Below, in pieces: positions 28,985-38,451 of a DNA stretch of 64,000 nucleotides (positions are counted from its first letter, which is position 1; each line of letters begins with the position of its first letter). The stretch covers positions 1-64,000 of the forward strand of contig CAWKPE010000031.1 of the NCBI GenBank assembly GCA_963851385.1, given 5' to 3'. The DNA comes from CAWEFA01 sp963851385. GTDB lineage: Bacteria; Bacteroidota; Bacteroidia; Bacteroidales; DTGW01. The notes beneath the pieces are model-generated. The model worked only from the letters and a program-made list of their open reading frames with translations. It was not told the origin of the DNA and did not search any database. Both the position numbers and the translations under genes were made by a program.

Positions 28985-30243
28985 AAATAGCATTAATAAA
29001 TAAGTCAGCAGATAACGGTGGAGCTGCAATAGCCAGTTGCAGGTTAATGAATGCATTAAACAAGATTGATACTATTCAGGCACAAATGGTTGTACAGGAT
29101 TATAAAGGTAATAATAAAAATATTATTTCAACCACTCATTCCCAGTTTGATAGAACAATTGATTTTGGCCGGTTTGTTTGGGAAAGAATAGTTTATCTGC
29201 CATATGAAAAATCTAAAGAAGTGCGATTTGCATTTTCGCTTGCGAATACTGGTAAGGACATTTCAAAATTAGAAGCAGTCCGTGAAGCGGATATTATTCA
29301 TTTGCATTGGATAAACCAGGGTTTTTTGTCATTGAAAGGATTGGAAAAACTTTTCAAGTTAGGGAAACCCGTAATTTGGACTCTTCATGACATGTGGCCA
29401 TTTACAGGGGGTTGTCATTATTCAGGGAATTGCTTTTTTTATAAACAGCAATGCGGAAATTGCTTTTATTTAAAGAAACCTCATCCATCAGATTTATCAA
29501 ATCAAATTAATAAAAAGAAAGAAAAAATATATTCTGGTACACCTTTGACATTTGCCGGTTGCAGCAATTGGATGACTGACCAGGCTAAAGAAAGTACATT
29601 ATTAAAAAATTTCAGGATAGAAAATATTCATAACCCAATTGAGGTAGAACTATATTTGCCCGGAAATAAAATACAGGCAAGAGAGACGCTAGGCTTGCCA
29701 ACTGATAAAAAGCTTTTGCTCTTTGGAGCGGCAAACATATTTGATAAAAGAAAAGGATTTAACTATTTGCTTCAATCACTTGATATTTTGAAATCCAATT
29801 ATCCCCAATTGGCAGATAACGTACACTGTATCATCTTTGGAAAAGCAAAGTATCCTTATTCTGTGCCTTTGTCATCAACGAGCGTAAATTATATAAGTTC
29901 TCAAGAAGAAATGGTGAAGTTATATAGAGCTGCTGATGTATTTGTTCTGCCTTCATTACAGGATAACCTTCCGAATACAGTTATGGAAGCTATGTCATGC
30001 GGATTACCTGTTGTTGCATTTAATACGGGAGGATTGTCTGAAATGATAGAACATAAAGTGAATGGTTATTTGGCTAATACTGGCGATAGTAGAGATTTAG
30101 CTAGAGGCTTACAATTTGTTTTATCAGAAGTTGATAGTGCTGCATTTCAAAAAATTGCAAGGGACAAAGTAATTAAAAATTATCATCCTGATATTATTGC
30201 AGCAAAATATATAAATCTTTATAGAAAATTATTGAATAAATAA
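28981..30243 (+). CDS. family 4 glycosyltransferase (GT-B)
   Basis: 420 residues. The N-terminal domain begins MKIALINKSADNGGAAIASCRL and contains IHLHWINQGFLSLKGLEKL...PVIWTLHDMWPFTGGCHY with a Cys-rich patch (CHYSGNCFFYKQQCGNC). The C-terminal nucleotide-sugar domain has LLLFGAAN.FDKRKGF and the family motif AADVFVLPSLQDNLPNTVMEAMSCGLPVVAFNTGGLSE. These retaining enzymes extend lipid-linked glycans on the cytoplasmic face. It overlaps the preceding methyltransferase gene and lies 8 bases before a GT2 gene. Confidence 0.92.
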   Translation: MKIALINKSADNGGAAIASCRLMNALNKIDTIQAQMVVQDYKGNNKNIISTTHSQFDRTIDFGRFVWERIVYLPYEKSKEVRFAFSLANTGKDISKLEAVREADIIHLHWINQGFLSLKGLEKLFKLGKPVIWTLHDMWPFTGGCHYSGNCFFYKQQCGNCFYLKKPHPSDLSNQINKKKEKIYSGTPLTFAGCSNWMTDQAKESTLLKNFRIENIHNPIEVELYLPGNKIQARETLGLPTDKKLLLFGAANIFDKRKGFNYLLQSLDILKSNYPQLADNVHCIIFGKAKYPYSVPLSSTSVNYISSQEEMVKLYRAADVFVLPSLQDNLPNTVMEAMSCGLPVVAFNTGGLSEMIEHKVNGYLANTGDSRDLARGLQFVLSEVDSAAFQKIARDKVIKNYHPDIIAAKYINLYRKLLNK

Positions 30244-30251
30244 TTATTCAA

Positions 30252-31010
30252 ATGAATCCAGATTCAAAACCTCTTATTACAATTATTACCGTTGTATATA
30301 ACAGTGAAAACCTTATTGAGAAAACTATACTAAGTGTTTTAAATCAAACATACCAAAATATTGAGTACATTATTATAGATGGAAATTCCAAAGACAAAAC
30401 AGTTGAAATAATTAAAAAATATGAATCAAAGTTAGCTTATTGGAAAAGTGAACCAGACAATGGTTTGTACGATGCCATGAATAAAGGATTGGCAAAAGCA
30501 ACAGGTGATTATATCTGTTTCCTCAATTCTGGAGATCAATTGTACTCAAATGACATATTAGAAAAGGCTTTCGGTAATCTGTCTGGTTTTCCAGATATTG
30601 TTTATGGTGAAACCATGATTATCGATTTACGGGGAAACGAAATAGGATTGAGAAGACTTAAAGCTCCCGAAAAACTTACATGGAAATCTTTCCGGGAAGG
30701 AATGTTGGTTTGTCATCAATCTATTTATGTAAAAAAGGAAATTGCTTCTGAGTATGATCTCAAATATCGTATTGCTTCAGATTTTGATTGGGTTTTAAAA
30801 GCACTAAAATCCGCAGGAACTGTTCATAATTCAGGATTAATCCTCACAAAATTTTTGGACGGAGGTATAAACAAGAAAAATATCCCCCGTGGTTTGGCAG
30901 AAAGGTTTAGAATTATGACAATACATTATGGTTTCTTCTCCACATTATTCAGACACCTTTCGATAGGAACCAGGTTTTTCTTTTATTTCCTTAAGAACAA
31001 AAGGTTTTAG
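30252..31010 (+). CDS. family 2 glycosyltransferase
   Basis: 252 residues of a GT-A enzyme: PLITIITVVYNSENLIEKTILSVLNQTYQNIEYIIIDGNSKDKTVEII, then EPDNGLYDAMNKGLAKATGDYICFLNSGDQLY, as in WcaA/colanic-acid-type transferases. A basic C-terminal tail (IHYGFFSTLFRHLSIGTRFFFYFLKN) could peripherally bind membrane. It is the last plus-strand gene of the locus, and the YfhO gene converges on it with a 6-base gap. Confidence 0.92.
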   Translation: MNPDSKPLITIITVVYNSENLIEKTILSVLNQTYQNIEYIIIDGNSKDKTVEIIKKYESKLAYWKSEPDNGLYDAMNKGLAKATGDYICFLNSGDQLYSNDILEKAFGNLSGFPDIVYGETMIIDLRGNEIGLRRLKAPEKLTWKSFREGMLVCHQSIYVKKEIASEYDLKYRIASDFDWVLKALKSAGTVHNSGLILTKFLDGGINKKNIPRGLAERFRIMTIHYGFFSTLFRHLSIGTRFFFYFLKNKRF

Positions 31011-31016
31011 AAATGG

Positions 31017-33533
31017 CTAAAATTTATTCTGCCTTTTCATTGCAATTCCAACTCCAGTTAAAATTAAAATATAAAGCAGGATTGAACTTGCGAATGCTAT
31101 CTTCTTTCCTGTATAATATGATGCAGGTCTGAATTGAAATTCAATTTTATGAATACCTTGCGGAACTTCAATAGTTCTCAAAATATAATCTGCCCTTCCT
31201 ATTGGAACAGGTTTACTATCAATAAAGCTTCCCATCCTTTTTCATAATAAATCTCAGAAAATACAGCCAATTGGGATTCTTTGCATTCTGATTGATATTC
31301 CATGCGATCGGGGGCATAGGAAAACAATTTTATTTTTGCTGAACTATCCCGCAAAAGATCAATTCCTTTGAAAATAGTTTCAAATTGTTTGTTTACAATA
31401 GCTGTTTGTGCCGGATCAAAATTATTCAGTCCTGAATATTCTTCATCATCAGTATTGACCCATTTGATTTCTTTGACGAACCATGCATTGCCCAATGCAA
31501 ACGGATTAACAAGTGGATTGGCATTCGGGATTGTATATAATATATTTTGTATTCAACATATTTAATGTCGACAACATTTTCATGCTTTCAAAAAGTTTTT
31601 CAGTTGTTGGCTTTGATTGAAACACTGTTTGCAATTGAATAATATTATTTGAAATTGGCCCTTCAATTAAATCCTGGTAACGGCGCATTTTGGCTCCATG
31701 ATAACCGCCTATTGATTTATGAAAATAAGAAGTGAAAGCATCGTTAAAAGGACTTTGTGTAAGATTCAATACCCTGTAATCAGGATCAGGATCTTTAAGG
31801 ATGGAAGCGTCTGCCGTTGATTCAACAAATTGGTTTTGATAGTCAGACTTACTTACAAAACTATCATTATTTAAGTTACGCTTATCAACCATCCACATAT
31901 CAATGAGAATAAATAATGCAATGGCAAATGAAAATATTATCGTATTTATTTTCTTATTAATGAGTGCCCATATTAATCCCACAGAAACAGCAACAAAGAA
32001 TAATGATCTCAATGCATCTGATTGAAGTATTGATTTCCTGTCATCTTTCATCGCCGATATTAATCCGTTTATCATATCGCCTGACCATTTGCTGGCTCTT
32101 AATTGTTGGGTTAGTGAATTGTCACCTGAACCTGAAAAACTGAAAAACCAACCGGGAATGAGGATAAAGATCAAAAGCAGTCCGCCGATTATAATTACTG
32201 AATATTTAAGAGCTTTTAGTGCTTCTTCTTTATTTATTTTATTTTCAATCAGATTTTTTAATGCCATGAAACCCAGTAAAGGGAAAGCAAAATTGGCAAT
32301 GACAAGAATCATTTCCACTGTTCTGAATTTGTTAAATCCCGGAAAGTGGTTGAAGAAAATATTTGTGACTAAAGGAAAGTTCTTTCCCCAGGCAAGGACA
32401 AAGGAAAGAATGGCTGCTGAGAGTATCCACCACTTATCAGCACCCTTCACAACAAATAAGCCAAATATGAACAGGAAACAAATGATGGCCCCAAAATAAA
32501 TAGTTGCATCTGTCCAGGGTAAATCTCCCCAATAAACAGGCAACGAAGCTGCGATTCTTTCCGGCTCATTTAAACCGTCTTTTTGAAGTTCTGCTGCAGT
32601 TTCCGAATTTTCTTTAAATCCTTTAACACCAGCTCCCATAATCTCGGGAACAAGCACTGAAAATGATTCGGAAATACCATAGCTCCAGGAAAGTGCATAG
32701 TCTTTATCCAGTCCTGTTGATTTCTTTTCTGCATCTTTTTGCGTTAATATGGATCCTCCGCGCATAGTGTACTTTCCATATTCATACGTTGTCCATAAAT
32801 TGACAATATTGGGAAGTATGGCCAGAAGTAATGCCAGACCTGAGATACATGCAACTATTAAAAAATGTTTTACATCTTTCTCAATAAAGGCATATATGAA
32901 TTTTACAACAAATAAAATAAGGATGATTAGTAGGCAATAATATGTAATTTGCGGATGGCTGAATGAAATTTCAATACCCAGCGAAAAAATTGTCAGCAAC
33001 CCACCGGCAAGATATTTTTTATTAAATAACATTAGAAAACCAGCTACAACCATAGGTACAAAAGAAATTGCATATGCCTCTGTAATATGACCAACACCTA
33101 TAATCATAATATTGAAGGAAGCAAAAGCAAATCCAATAGCGCCAGCTATGCTTAAATACTTATTTACTTTAAGACTAATCAGCAATAGATAAAAGCCAAG
33201 CAAAAGAAGGAACATAATTGCTATAGTTGTATATGGAAGAGATAGCCTGATTACCCTTTGAAGTTGAGAATATATATTGAATGTCGGACCACCTTTTATC
33301 AAATAGGCCGGCATACCGCTAAATAAAGAGTTGGTCCACATAGGATGTTCTCCGGGATGTTGTTTTTCATATTCAACTAACTCATGTGATATCCCTTTGG
33401 AATGTATATCATCCATTTGTGGAAGACTTTTACCTAATAATATCGGATTGAAATACGCATAACTTAATGCAATAAAACCAAGAATTATTAGTGCATGCGG
33501 AAGTACAGGCTTAAGAATATTTTTCAGATTCAT
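31017..33533 (-). pseudogene. YfhO-family membrane protein split by two frameshifts
   Basis: Three minus-strand frames form one YfhO-like protein of about 838 residues. The first (33533-31506) holds the N-terminal 675 residues with about 10-11 membrane helices and a periplasmic part. It breaks in LNTKYIIYNP; removing one A near 31527 continues DANPLVNPFALGNAWFVKEIKWV. The second break, after YYEKGWEA near 31227, is cured by one extra T and leads into FIDSKPVPIGRADYILRTIEVPQGIHKIEFQFRP and a last membrane helix. YfhO proteins are GT-C-fold enzymes linked to lipid-dependent glycosylation in Firmicutes; they are common in Bacteroidota but little studied. Two single-base indels are either errors or real decay. 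Confidence 0.85.
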
Positions 33534-33673
33534 TTTTATAAATGTTTAATTGTATAAAAGTATAGAATTTTTGCTTCAATGTTTTACAAATTGATATTTT
33601 TAGAATTTGAAAATATAATAAAACTATTTTTACAGTTTATTTATTAGGCTTTGTTAATTTAGTATAGTTTTAT

Positions 33674-33681
33674 TATATTTG
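33674..33681 (+). promoter_or_regulatory. IS transposase promoter, -33 box inside left terminal repeat
   Basis: TATATTTG at 33674-33681 with TTG at 33651-33653 (20-bp spacing) fits the Bacteroidota promoter consensus. The TTG lies within the left terminal repeat, as is usual for IS1-type elements, and the transposase ATG follows at 33704. Confidence 0.6.
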
Positions 33682-33703
33682 TGCAGTTATAAAACTATAT
33701 AAA

Positions 33704-34389
33704 ATGATTATAGATAGCTGCCCAAAATGTAAAAGCAAGAATTTTCGTAAAGATGGTATAGTTAAATCAAAACAAAGGTTTCTGTGTAAAGATTGCAAGC
33801 ATCGATTTACTGTAGGGCAATTAGGAAAGCCGAATGACCTTAAAAGAAATGCCTTAGTTTTATATTTAGAAGGCTTAGGTTTTAGATCAATAGGAAGATA
33901 CTTAAATGTGAGCCATGTTGCTGTTTTTAATTGGATAAAGTCCTTTGGAGAAAAGTTGGATGAATTTAGAAATCCTGGAGATATTGATGTAATAGAATTG
34001 GATGAGATGCATACATATATTGGTTCAAAAAAAACTACTGCTGGATATGGATTGCTGTTGATAGAAATGGGCATAGGTTCGTCAATTGTGAAATTGGCAC
34101 AAGAGGAACCGAAACTGGAAAAAGGCTCTGGGAAAAAATTGAAGAATTTTCCAAAGGGATAGTTTGTGCTGACTATTGGAAAGCTTATAATGAATTTGTT
34201 CCGGAAGAACAATTAGTTCAGACAAAGGCAGAAACATATACAGTAGAAGGCTATAATAGTCTTTTTAGACATTTTTTGGCCAGATTAAGAAGAAAAACAA
34301 AATGCTATACAAAAGCAAAACATATGTTGATTTATTCAATAAAATTGTTGATGTTTAAATGGAATAATGATTTAGCTATACTTTATTAA
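33704..34389 (+). CDS. IS1-family transposase, expressed through -1 frameshift
   Basis: The zero frame (33704-34162, 152 residues) has the N-terminal zinc ribbon CPKCKS...CKDC, a helix-turn-helix (GFRSIGRYLNVSHVAVFNWIKS) and the first catalytic acidic motif IELDEMHTYIGSKK, then becomes unrelated. Slipping back one base in the A8 run at 34027-34034 gives SKKNYCWIWIAVDRNGHRF...GIVCADYWKAYNEFVP...EGYNSLFRHFLARLRRKTKCYTKA..., ending LAILY at 34389. That is a complete DDE transposase of about 228 residues. The A-AAA-AAC heptamer (34029-34035) is a classic -1 slippery site, so this is probably programmed and not damage. Confidence 0.88.
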
Positions 34390-34417
34390 CAATGCCATTT
34401 ATTATAAAAGAATTCTA

Positions 34418-35581
34418 ATGTTATCGCTTAAAATTTTCCTTCAAAAGAAAAGATATTTTTCTTCAGCATTTTTTTACAGTTGTTTTAGCCTGTTGTTTAG
34501 TATATGGGTAGTTTATATACCATTTGTTGCTAAAAAAATTGGTATAACTGAGGGTAGAATAGGAGGTGCAATCTTCTTTGCTTCTTTAGGATCATTTTTT
34601 ATGATCCCGATTTGCAATCGCTTAATTAGCAAATTGGGTATAGGCAAAATGACTTTTTATTCTCTTTGCCTTTATTGTATAGTATCATTTGGTCCGTTTT
34701 TAGCAACTAATTATTATTTATTATGTATTGCTTTGTTTTTATGTGGTATGGCAGGAAGTTCAATGGGAATAACCATAAACTCTCTTACAGCTACCATAGA
34801 AAAAGCGGACAATGTATATATTATGTCTGGCAGTCACGGTTTCTTCAGTGCCGGAGGTATGATAGGTGCTTTTTTCGGAAGCATTATTGCAGCGAAATTT
34901 AAGAATCCTATAGTACACCTCAGCATATTATGTTTAATTCTTTTAACTGTTCAAATTTATTTCATTAAGGATTATTACTACATAAAAGGAGAACCTGTTC
35001 AAAAGCAAAAAAGAATTATTAATAATCTGGGACCATTAATTATAATTGCTATAATTGCATTAATTGTTATGGTTTCCGAAGGTGCAATTGGGGACTGGAG
35101 CGCATTATACTTGAAAAAGATTGTTAAAATTAATTTATCACTTCTTGGTTTCGGTTATGCAGGTTTTTCACTAGCCATGACTATTGGCCGTTTTTTAGGC
35201 GATTGGGTAAGAAAAAAATTGGGTTCATGGCAACTCATATCGGCAGGTGCTTTTCTGGCATTAACTGGCTTTGGTTTGGTATTATTACCATATAGGTTTG
35301 TTTCGCTTGCAGGATTTGCGGTAATTGGTTTAGGTTTTTCAACTATTGTTCCAGAGGTATACCGCATGGCTTCGCACATTGAGGGTGTTAAAGCTCACGA
35401 TGGAGTTTCGTTTATAGCTGCAGCAGCTAATATCGGATTTCTTGTTGGTCCTGTTTTTCTTGGATTATTGGCTGAATATCGTACACTTCATTTTAGTTTT
35501 CTGATTTTAAGTTTTTTTGTAGCAATAGCATTCATCATTTCATTTTTCAATCAGCTTAATATACGAAAGGTAAACATTTAA
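34418..35581 (+). CDS. MFS transporter
   Basis: 387 residues with 12 predicted membrane helices. N-terminal half: RYFSSAFFYSCFSLLFSIWVVYIPFVAKKIGITEGRIGGAIFFASLGSFFMIPICNRLISKLG, resembling YbjJ-type major facilitator proteins. Substrate unknown. An IS1 element has inserted 21 bases upstream of the start codon, so expression may depend on the element or be lost. A second, mostly deleted copy of this gene's 3' end occurs at 44033-44171. Confidence 0.88.
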   Translation: MLSLKIFLQKKRYFSSAFFYSCFSLLFSIWVVYIPFVAKKIGITEGRIGGAIFFASLGSFFMIPICNRLISKLGIGKMTFYSLCLYCIVSFGPFLATNYYLLCIALFLCGMAGSSMGITINSLTATIEKADNVYIMSGSHGFFSAGGMIGAFFGSIIAAKFKNPIVHLSILCLILLTVQIYFIKDYYYIKGEPVQKQKRIINNLGPLIIIAIIALIVMVSEGAIGDWSALYLKKIVKINLSLLGFGYAGFSLAMTIGRFLGDWVRKKLGSWQLISAGAFLALTGFGLVLLPYRFVSLAGFAVIGLGFSTIVPEVYRMASHIEGVKAHDGVSFIAAAANIGFLVGPVFLGLLAEYRTLHFSFLILSFFVAIAFIISFFNQLNIRKVNI

Positions 35582-35623
35582 TTTTGATTTATATGGCTGC
35601 TATGAATTTCATTTAATTGAATA

Positions 35624-36778
35624 TTACTTCCAATCATATAGAGAAATTTTAAGAGCTTCAGACAATGTTCTGGGAAATGTTACTGTGGTATCTTTTCTAG
35701 TAAATGTCACATTTGTAATGCAATTTTCAGCATTGTAAGTAATATATCCAATTAGTCCGTTGAATGGTCTTTTTGGCCAATAATATTTATCATATTCTAT
35801 TGTGCTGGTAAGTTCGATTTTACCTGCAGATATTACTTGGTTGCAGGGCCATAAAGAACAAAAAGTATATGCTAAAGGAGTAATAATTTTTTTGGAATAA
35901 GTTCTATTAGCAAACGCGTTATTAATATTTCCAGTATAAAAAATAGTATCTTTTTTTAAATCATCACTCCAGCGAGAACCTGCTTTGTTGTAATATAATA
36001 TGGCCCTGCGAATATTTTTAATGCTGTTTTCAAAACTCATGGATATATCGTTATTATTAATATAACTGCCATATACGTTACCAGTATAAGTTACACTGTC
36101 ATTTATTTCATACCTGCAGATTGTGCCATCATTAGACAATTCCTTATTGGATGCATTTCTTTTAAATATGCGTATTCCGTTAAAATTCGTTTTTGCTGTG
36201 CTGTCTACTAACAGAGTATAGGAATTAGAATTAGTTTTTACATATATAGAACGGGTATACATTTTTGAAGAATTACCGGGAACTTCAACCAAAATTAAAA
36301 TCGTACCATCAATTCTGACAGGTTCGCCATTTACTGTATCATTAAACTGAAATAAAAGCGTGACAACTTTAGGCCAGCCGTTTTCTCCCACAGAATCTAT
36401 TTTAACCTGGGCGAACCGGCCCAAAAGAGGCCACCGATACTTCCATGGGTATCGGTTTATTGAATCAAAATTTACATTAACAATACGACCCACACTCTCA
36501 TTGTCTAACGGTTCGGTAAATCCATTAACTTCAAGGTTATCCATTATTATATCAATATCCGATTCCATGGCATCGAAAATAGTCTCAAGCGATTCAGATT
36601 GCTTCGCCTGATTAACCGCAATTTTTAATGTATCATATGATAGTGTAGATAGTGTATCTTTAGCTATCGGAGTTTTATTAGTTTTAAATGGTTCTTCCTT
36701 TATACAAGAAATGAGAATTAGAAAACTGTTCAATAATAATATTATGGTTCCGAAAAAAAATAATTTTTTGAATATCAT
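35624..36778 (-). CDS. lipoprotein of the SusCD cassette, unknown family
   Basis: 384 residues. The signal ends in the lipobox LISC with Cys25. The mature part is rich in beta-strand-forming sequence, with no known catalytic motif. It follows SusD by 38 bases on the same strand, the place where surface substrate-binding lipoproteins (SusE/SusF analogues) normally sit. I do not recognise the family; its role as accessory ligand-binding protein is inferred from position. Confidence 0.65.
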   Translation of the reverse strand: MIFKKLFFFGTIILLLNSFLILISCIKEEPFKTNKTPIAKDTLSTLSYDTLKIAVNQAKQSESLETIFDAMESDIDIIMDNLEVNGFTEPLDNESVGRIVNVNFDSINRYPWKYRWPLLGRFAQVKIDSVGENGWPKVVTLLFQFNDTVNGEPVRIDGTILILVEVPGNSSKMYTRSIYVKTNSNSYTLLVDSTAKTNFNGIRIFKRNASNKELSNDGTICRYEINDSVTYTGNVYGSYINNNDISMSFENSIKNIRRAILYYNKAGSRWSDDLKKDTIFYTGNINNAFANRTYSKKIITPLAYTFCSLWPCNQVISAGKIELTSTIEYDKYYWPKRPFNGLIGYITYNAENCITNVTFTRKDTTVTFPRTLSEALKISLYDWK

Positions 36779-36816
36779 AGCTTCAATAATTAAATTTATA
36801 TTTTTTAAATCATAAT

Positions 36817-38445
36817 TTATTCCAGGTTTGGGTTGAAGTTTTTCTCTGATTCCGGAATTGGCCGGAAGTAAAAGTCCTTTGTAATTATACTGGGATAATC
36901 CAGCATGTCATCAGGGTCTCGTAATTGCGGCAGCCCTTCAACCATTTCCAGCCGTACCAGGTCGAACCAGCGGCCTTCAGGTTCTGCACATAGTTCCAAG
37001 GCCCGTTCCCAAACAATTGAGTCGGTGAACTGTTTTGACGATAATCCCGCTTTTAAATCATAAATTGAAGGAGAATGAATATCAACTTTATTTGCCCTGC
37101 GGCGGATCATATTTACCGCCTCGTATGCTGAAGCATCCGGTTGGCCTGATCGTGCTTTGGCTTCAGCATAAGTCAACAGGGTCTGGGCATAACGGTAGAT
37201 ATATAAATAGTCAAAGCCTAAACGTTTAAAATTGTCGTTGGCTTGAAAATCAGTATCTGTATTAAATTTTTCGAAAGGACTTGGATTGAATACAACATCA
37301 AATTTATTATAGTTTATCAAAGTGCACAGGTCCATGCTGTCCGGTAGTTCGACAAATGTGTATTCATTAATTCCGTAATAATACATTAATGTGGGTTTGG
37401 TGGAAAGATTAGCAAAATTGACTTTTTTCCTGTAACTCATGGGATATTTGTTATAGAATTTTTTACCAGGTACATAAGTCTCTTCCACAGCAAATGGACT
37501 GGGATATATTGAATCACGAGAATACACAGTACTAAAATAGGCATTTGAGTTACCATGATCTCCTATTGGTCCATATCCATTTATATATAAAACAAGAATA
37601 GATTCTTCATTCCACGGATGTTTCCCCAGCCATAAATCGGCATAATCAGGCATAAGACCAAAACCAAAGAATGCAGCACTATCAATTACTTCGCCTGCCA
37701 TATCAGCAGCTTTTGCATAATATTCATTTTGTTTTAAAGGATATCCTGCCCTTGAAAGGTACACTTCAGCAAGAACAGCTTTTGCAGTTCCACGGTGTGG
37801 TGTTGCATGAGGTACTCTTGCTTCTTCACAATTGGCAGGCAGCATTGATGCAGCAGCTAAAATATCCGATTCAACAAAATTATAGACTTCTTCAACAGAT
37901 GATTTAGCAATGGTATAGTTCACCTGGGTGTTTTTAATAAGCGGAACTTCACCATAAATTCTTACTAGTCTGAAATATGCATAGCCTCTCATCAGGTATG
38001 CCTCACCCAGAAGCTCTTTCATTTCAAGACTGATATTTGTCTTATTTTCAAACTGAATTATTATGTTATTCAGTGACACTATAGTTTTATATATATCAAA
38101 CCAGGGTTCTGCAACATTTCCATAGTTAAACAGTCTGCCTTCATATGCAGACGTGTTGTTAATATCACACAGGTATTTCCAATTATGATCAACAAATGTA
38201 TAATTTGGAGCATAATAATATGAATGATTAAAGTCATCGGCATTTGTAATAGGAACCTGACAAAAATTAATAACATAGTCATCATAGTTTATAAAAATAT
38301 ACTTGAACCTGTCATAAGCCCCAGTTAGAGCATTGATCATCTTCTCTTTCGAATCTATTCTGGCAGGTTCGCTTTCATCTTCACGCATTAATTTGGTGCA
38401 GCCTGTCAGAGAAAAAGCCAATAAATAAAATAAGATAAATCTCAT
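36817..38445 (-). CDS. SusD/RagB-family outer-membrane lipoprotein
   Basis: 542 residues, lipobox LTGC with Cys16. SusD features: the N-terminal helical TPR-like region (KEMINALTGAYDRFKYIFINYDDY; LLGEAYLMRGYAYFRLVRIYGEVPLIKNT; AVLAEVYLSRAGYPL) and the C-terminal YLYIYRYAQTLLTYAEAKARSG...AVNMIRRRAN...ERALELCAEPEGRWFDLVRL followed by the ending YFRPIPESEKNFNPNLE. SusD caps the SusC channel and captures nutrients at the surface. It is 6 bases downstream of SusC. Confidence 0.93.
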   Translation of the reverse strand: MRFILFYLLAFSLTGCTKLMREDESEPARIDSKEKMINALTGAYDRFKYIFINYDDYVINFCQVPITNADDFNHSYYYAPNYTFVDHNWKYLCDINNTSAYEGRLFNYGNVAEPWFDIYKTIVSLNNIIIQFENKTNISLEMKELLGEAYLMRGYAYFRLVRIYGEVPLIKNTQVNYTIAKSSVEEVYNFVESDILAAASMLPANCEEARVPHATPHRGTAKAVLAEVYLSRAGYPLKQNEYYAKAADMAGEVIDSAAFFGFGLMPDYADLWLGKHPWNEESILVLYINGYGPIGDHGNSNAYFSTVYSRDSIYPSPFAVEETYVPGKKFYNKYPMSYRKKVNFANLSTKPTLMYYYGINEYTFVELPDSMDLCTLINYNKFDVVFNPSPFEKFNTDTDFQANDNFKRLGFDYLYIYRYAQTLLTYAEAKARSGQPDASAYEAVNMIRRRANKVDIHSPSIYDLKAGLSSKQFTDSIVWERALELCAEPEGRWFDLVRLEMVEGLPQLRDPDDMLDYPSIITKDFYFRPIPESEKNFNPNLE

Positions 38446-38451
38446 ATAGAA

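Larger units (their letters stand above)
33639..34404 (+). mobile_element. intact IS1-family insertion sequence with target duplication
   Basis: The element is 33647-34396 (750 bp). Its ends are imperfect 21-bp inverted repeats, left GGCTTTGTTAATTTAGTATAG (33647-33667) and right 34376-34396, agreeing at 18 of 21 positions. It is flanked by an exact 8-bp direct repeat ATTTATTA (33639-33646 and 34397-34404), the size expected for IS1. It encodes one transposase across two frames. It sits between the yfhO start and the MFS gene, 21 bases before the MFS ATG, so it may affect either promoter. Confidence 0.93.

Noticed and set aside
33673..34212. 179-codon minus-strand ORF over the IS element
   Set aside because: It is antisense to the transposase, whose zinc ribbon, HTH and DDE motifs fix the plus strand as coding.
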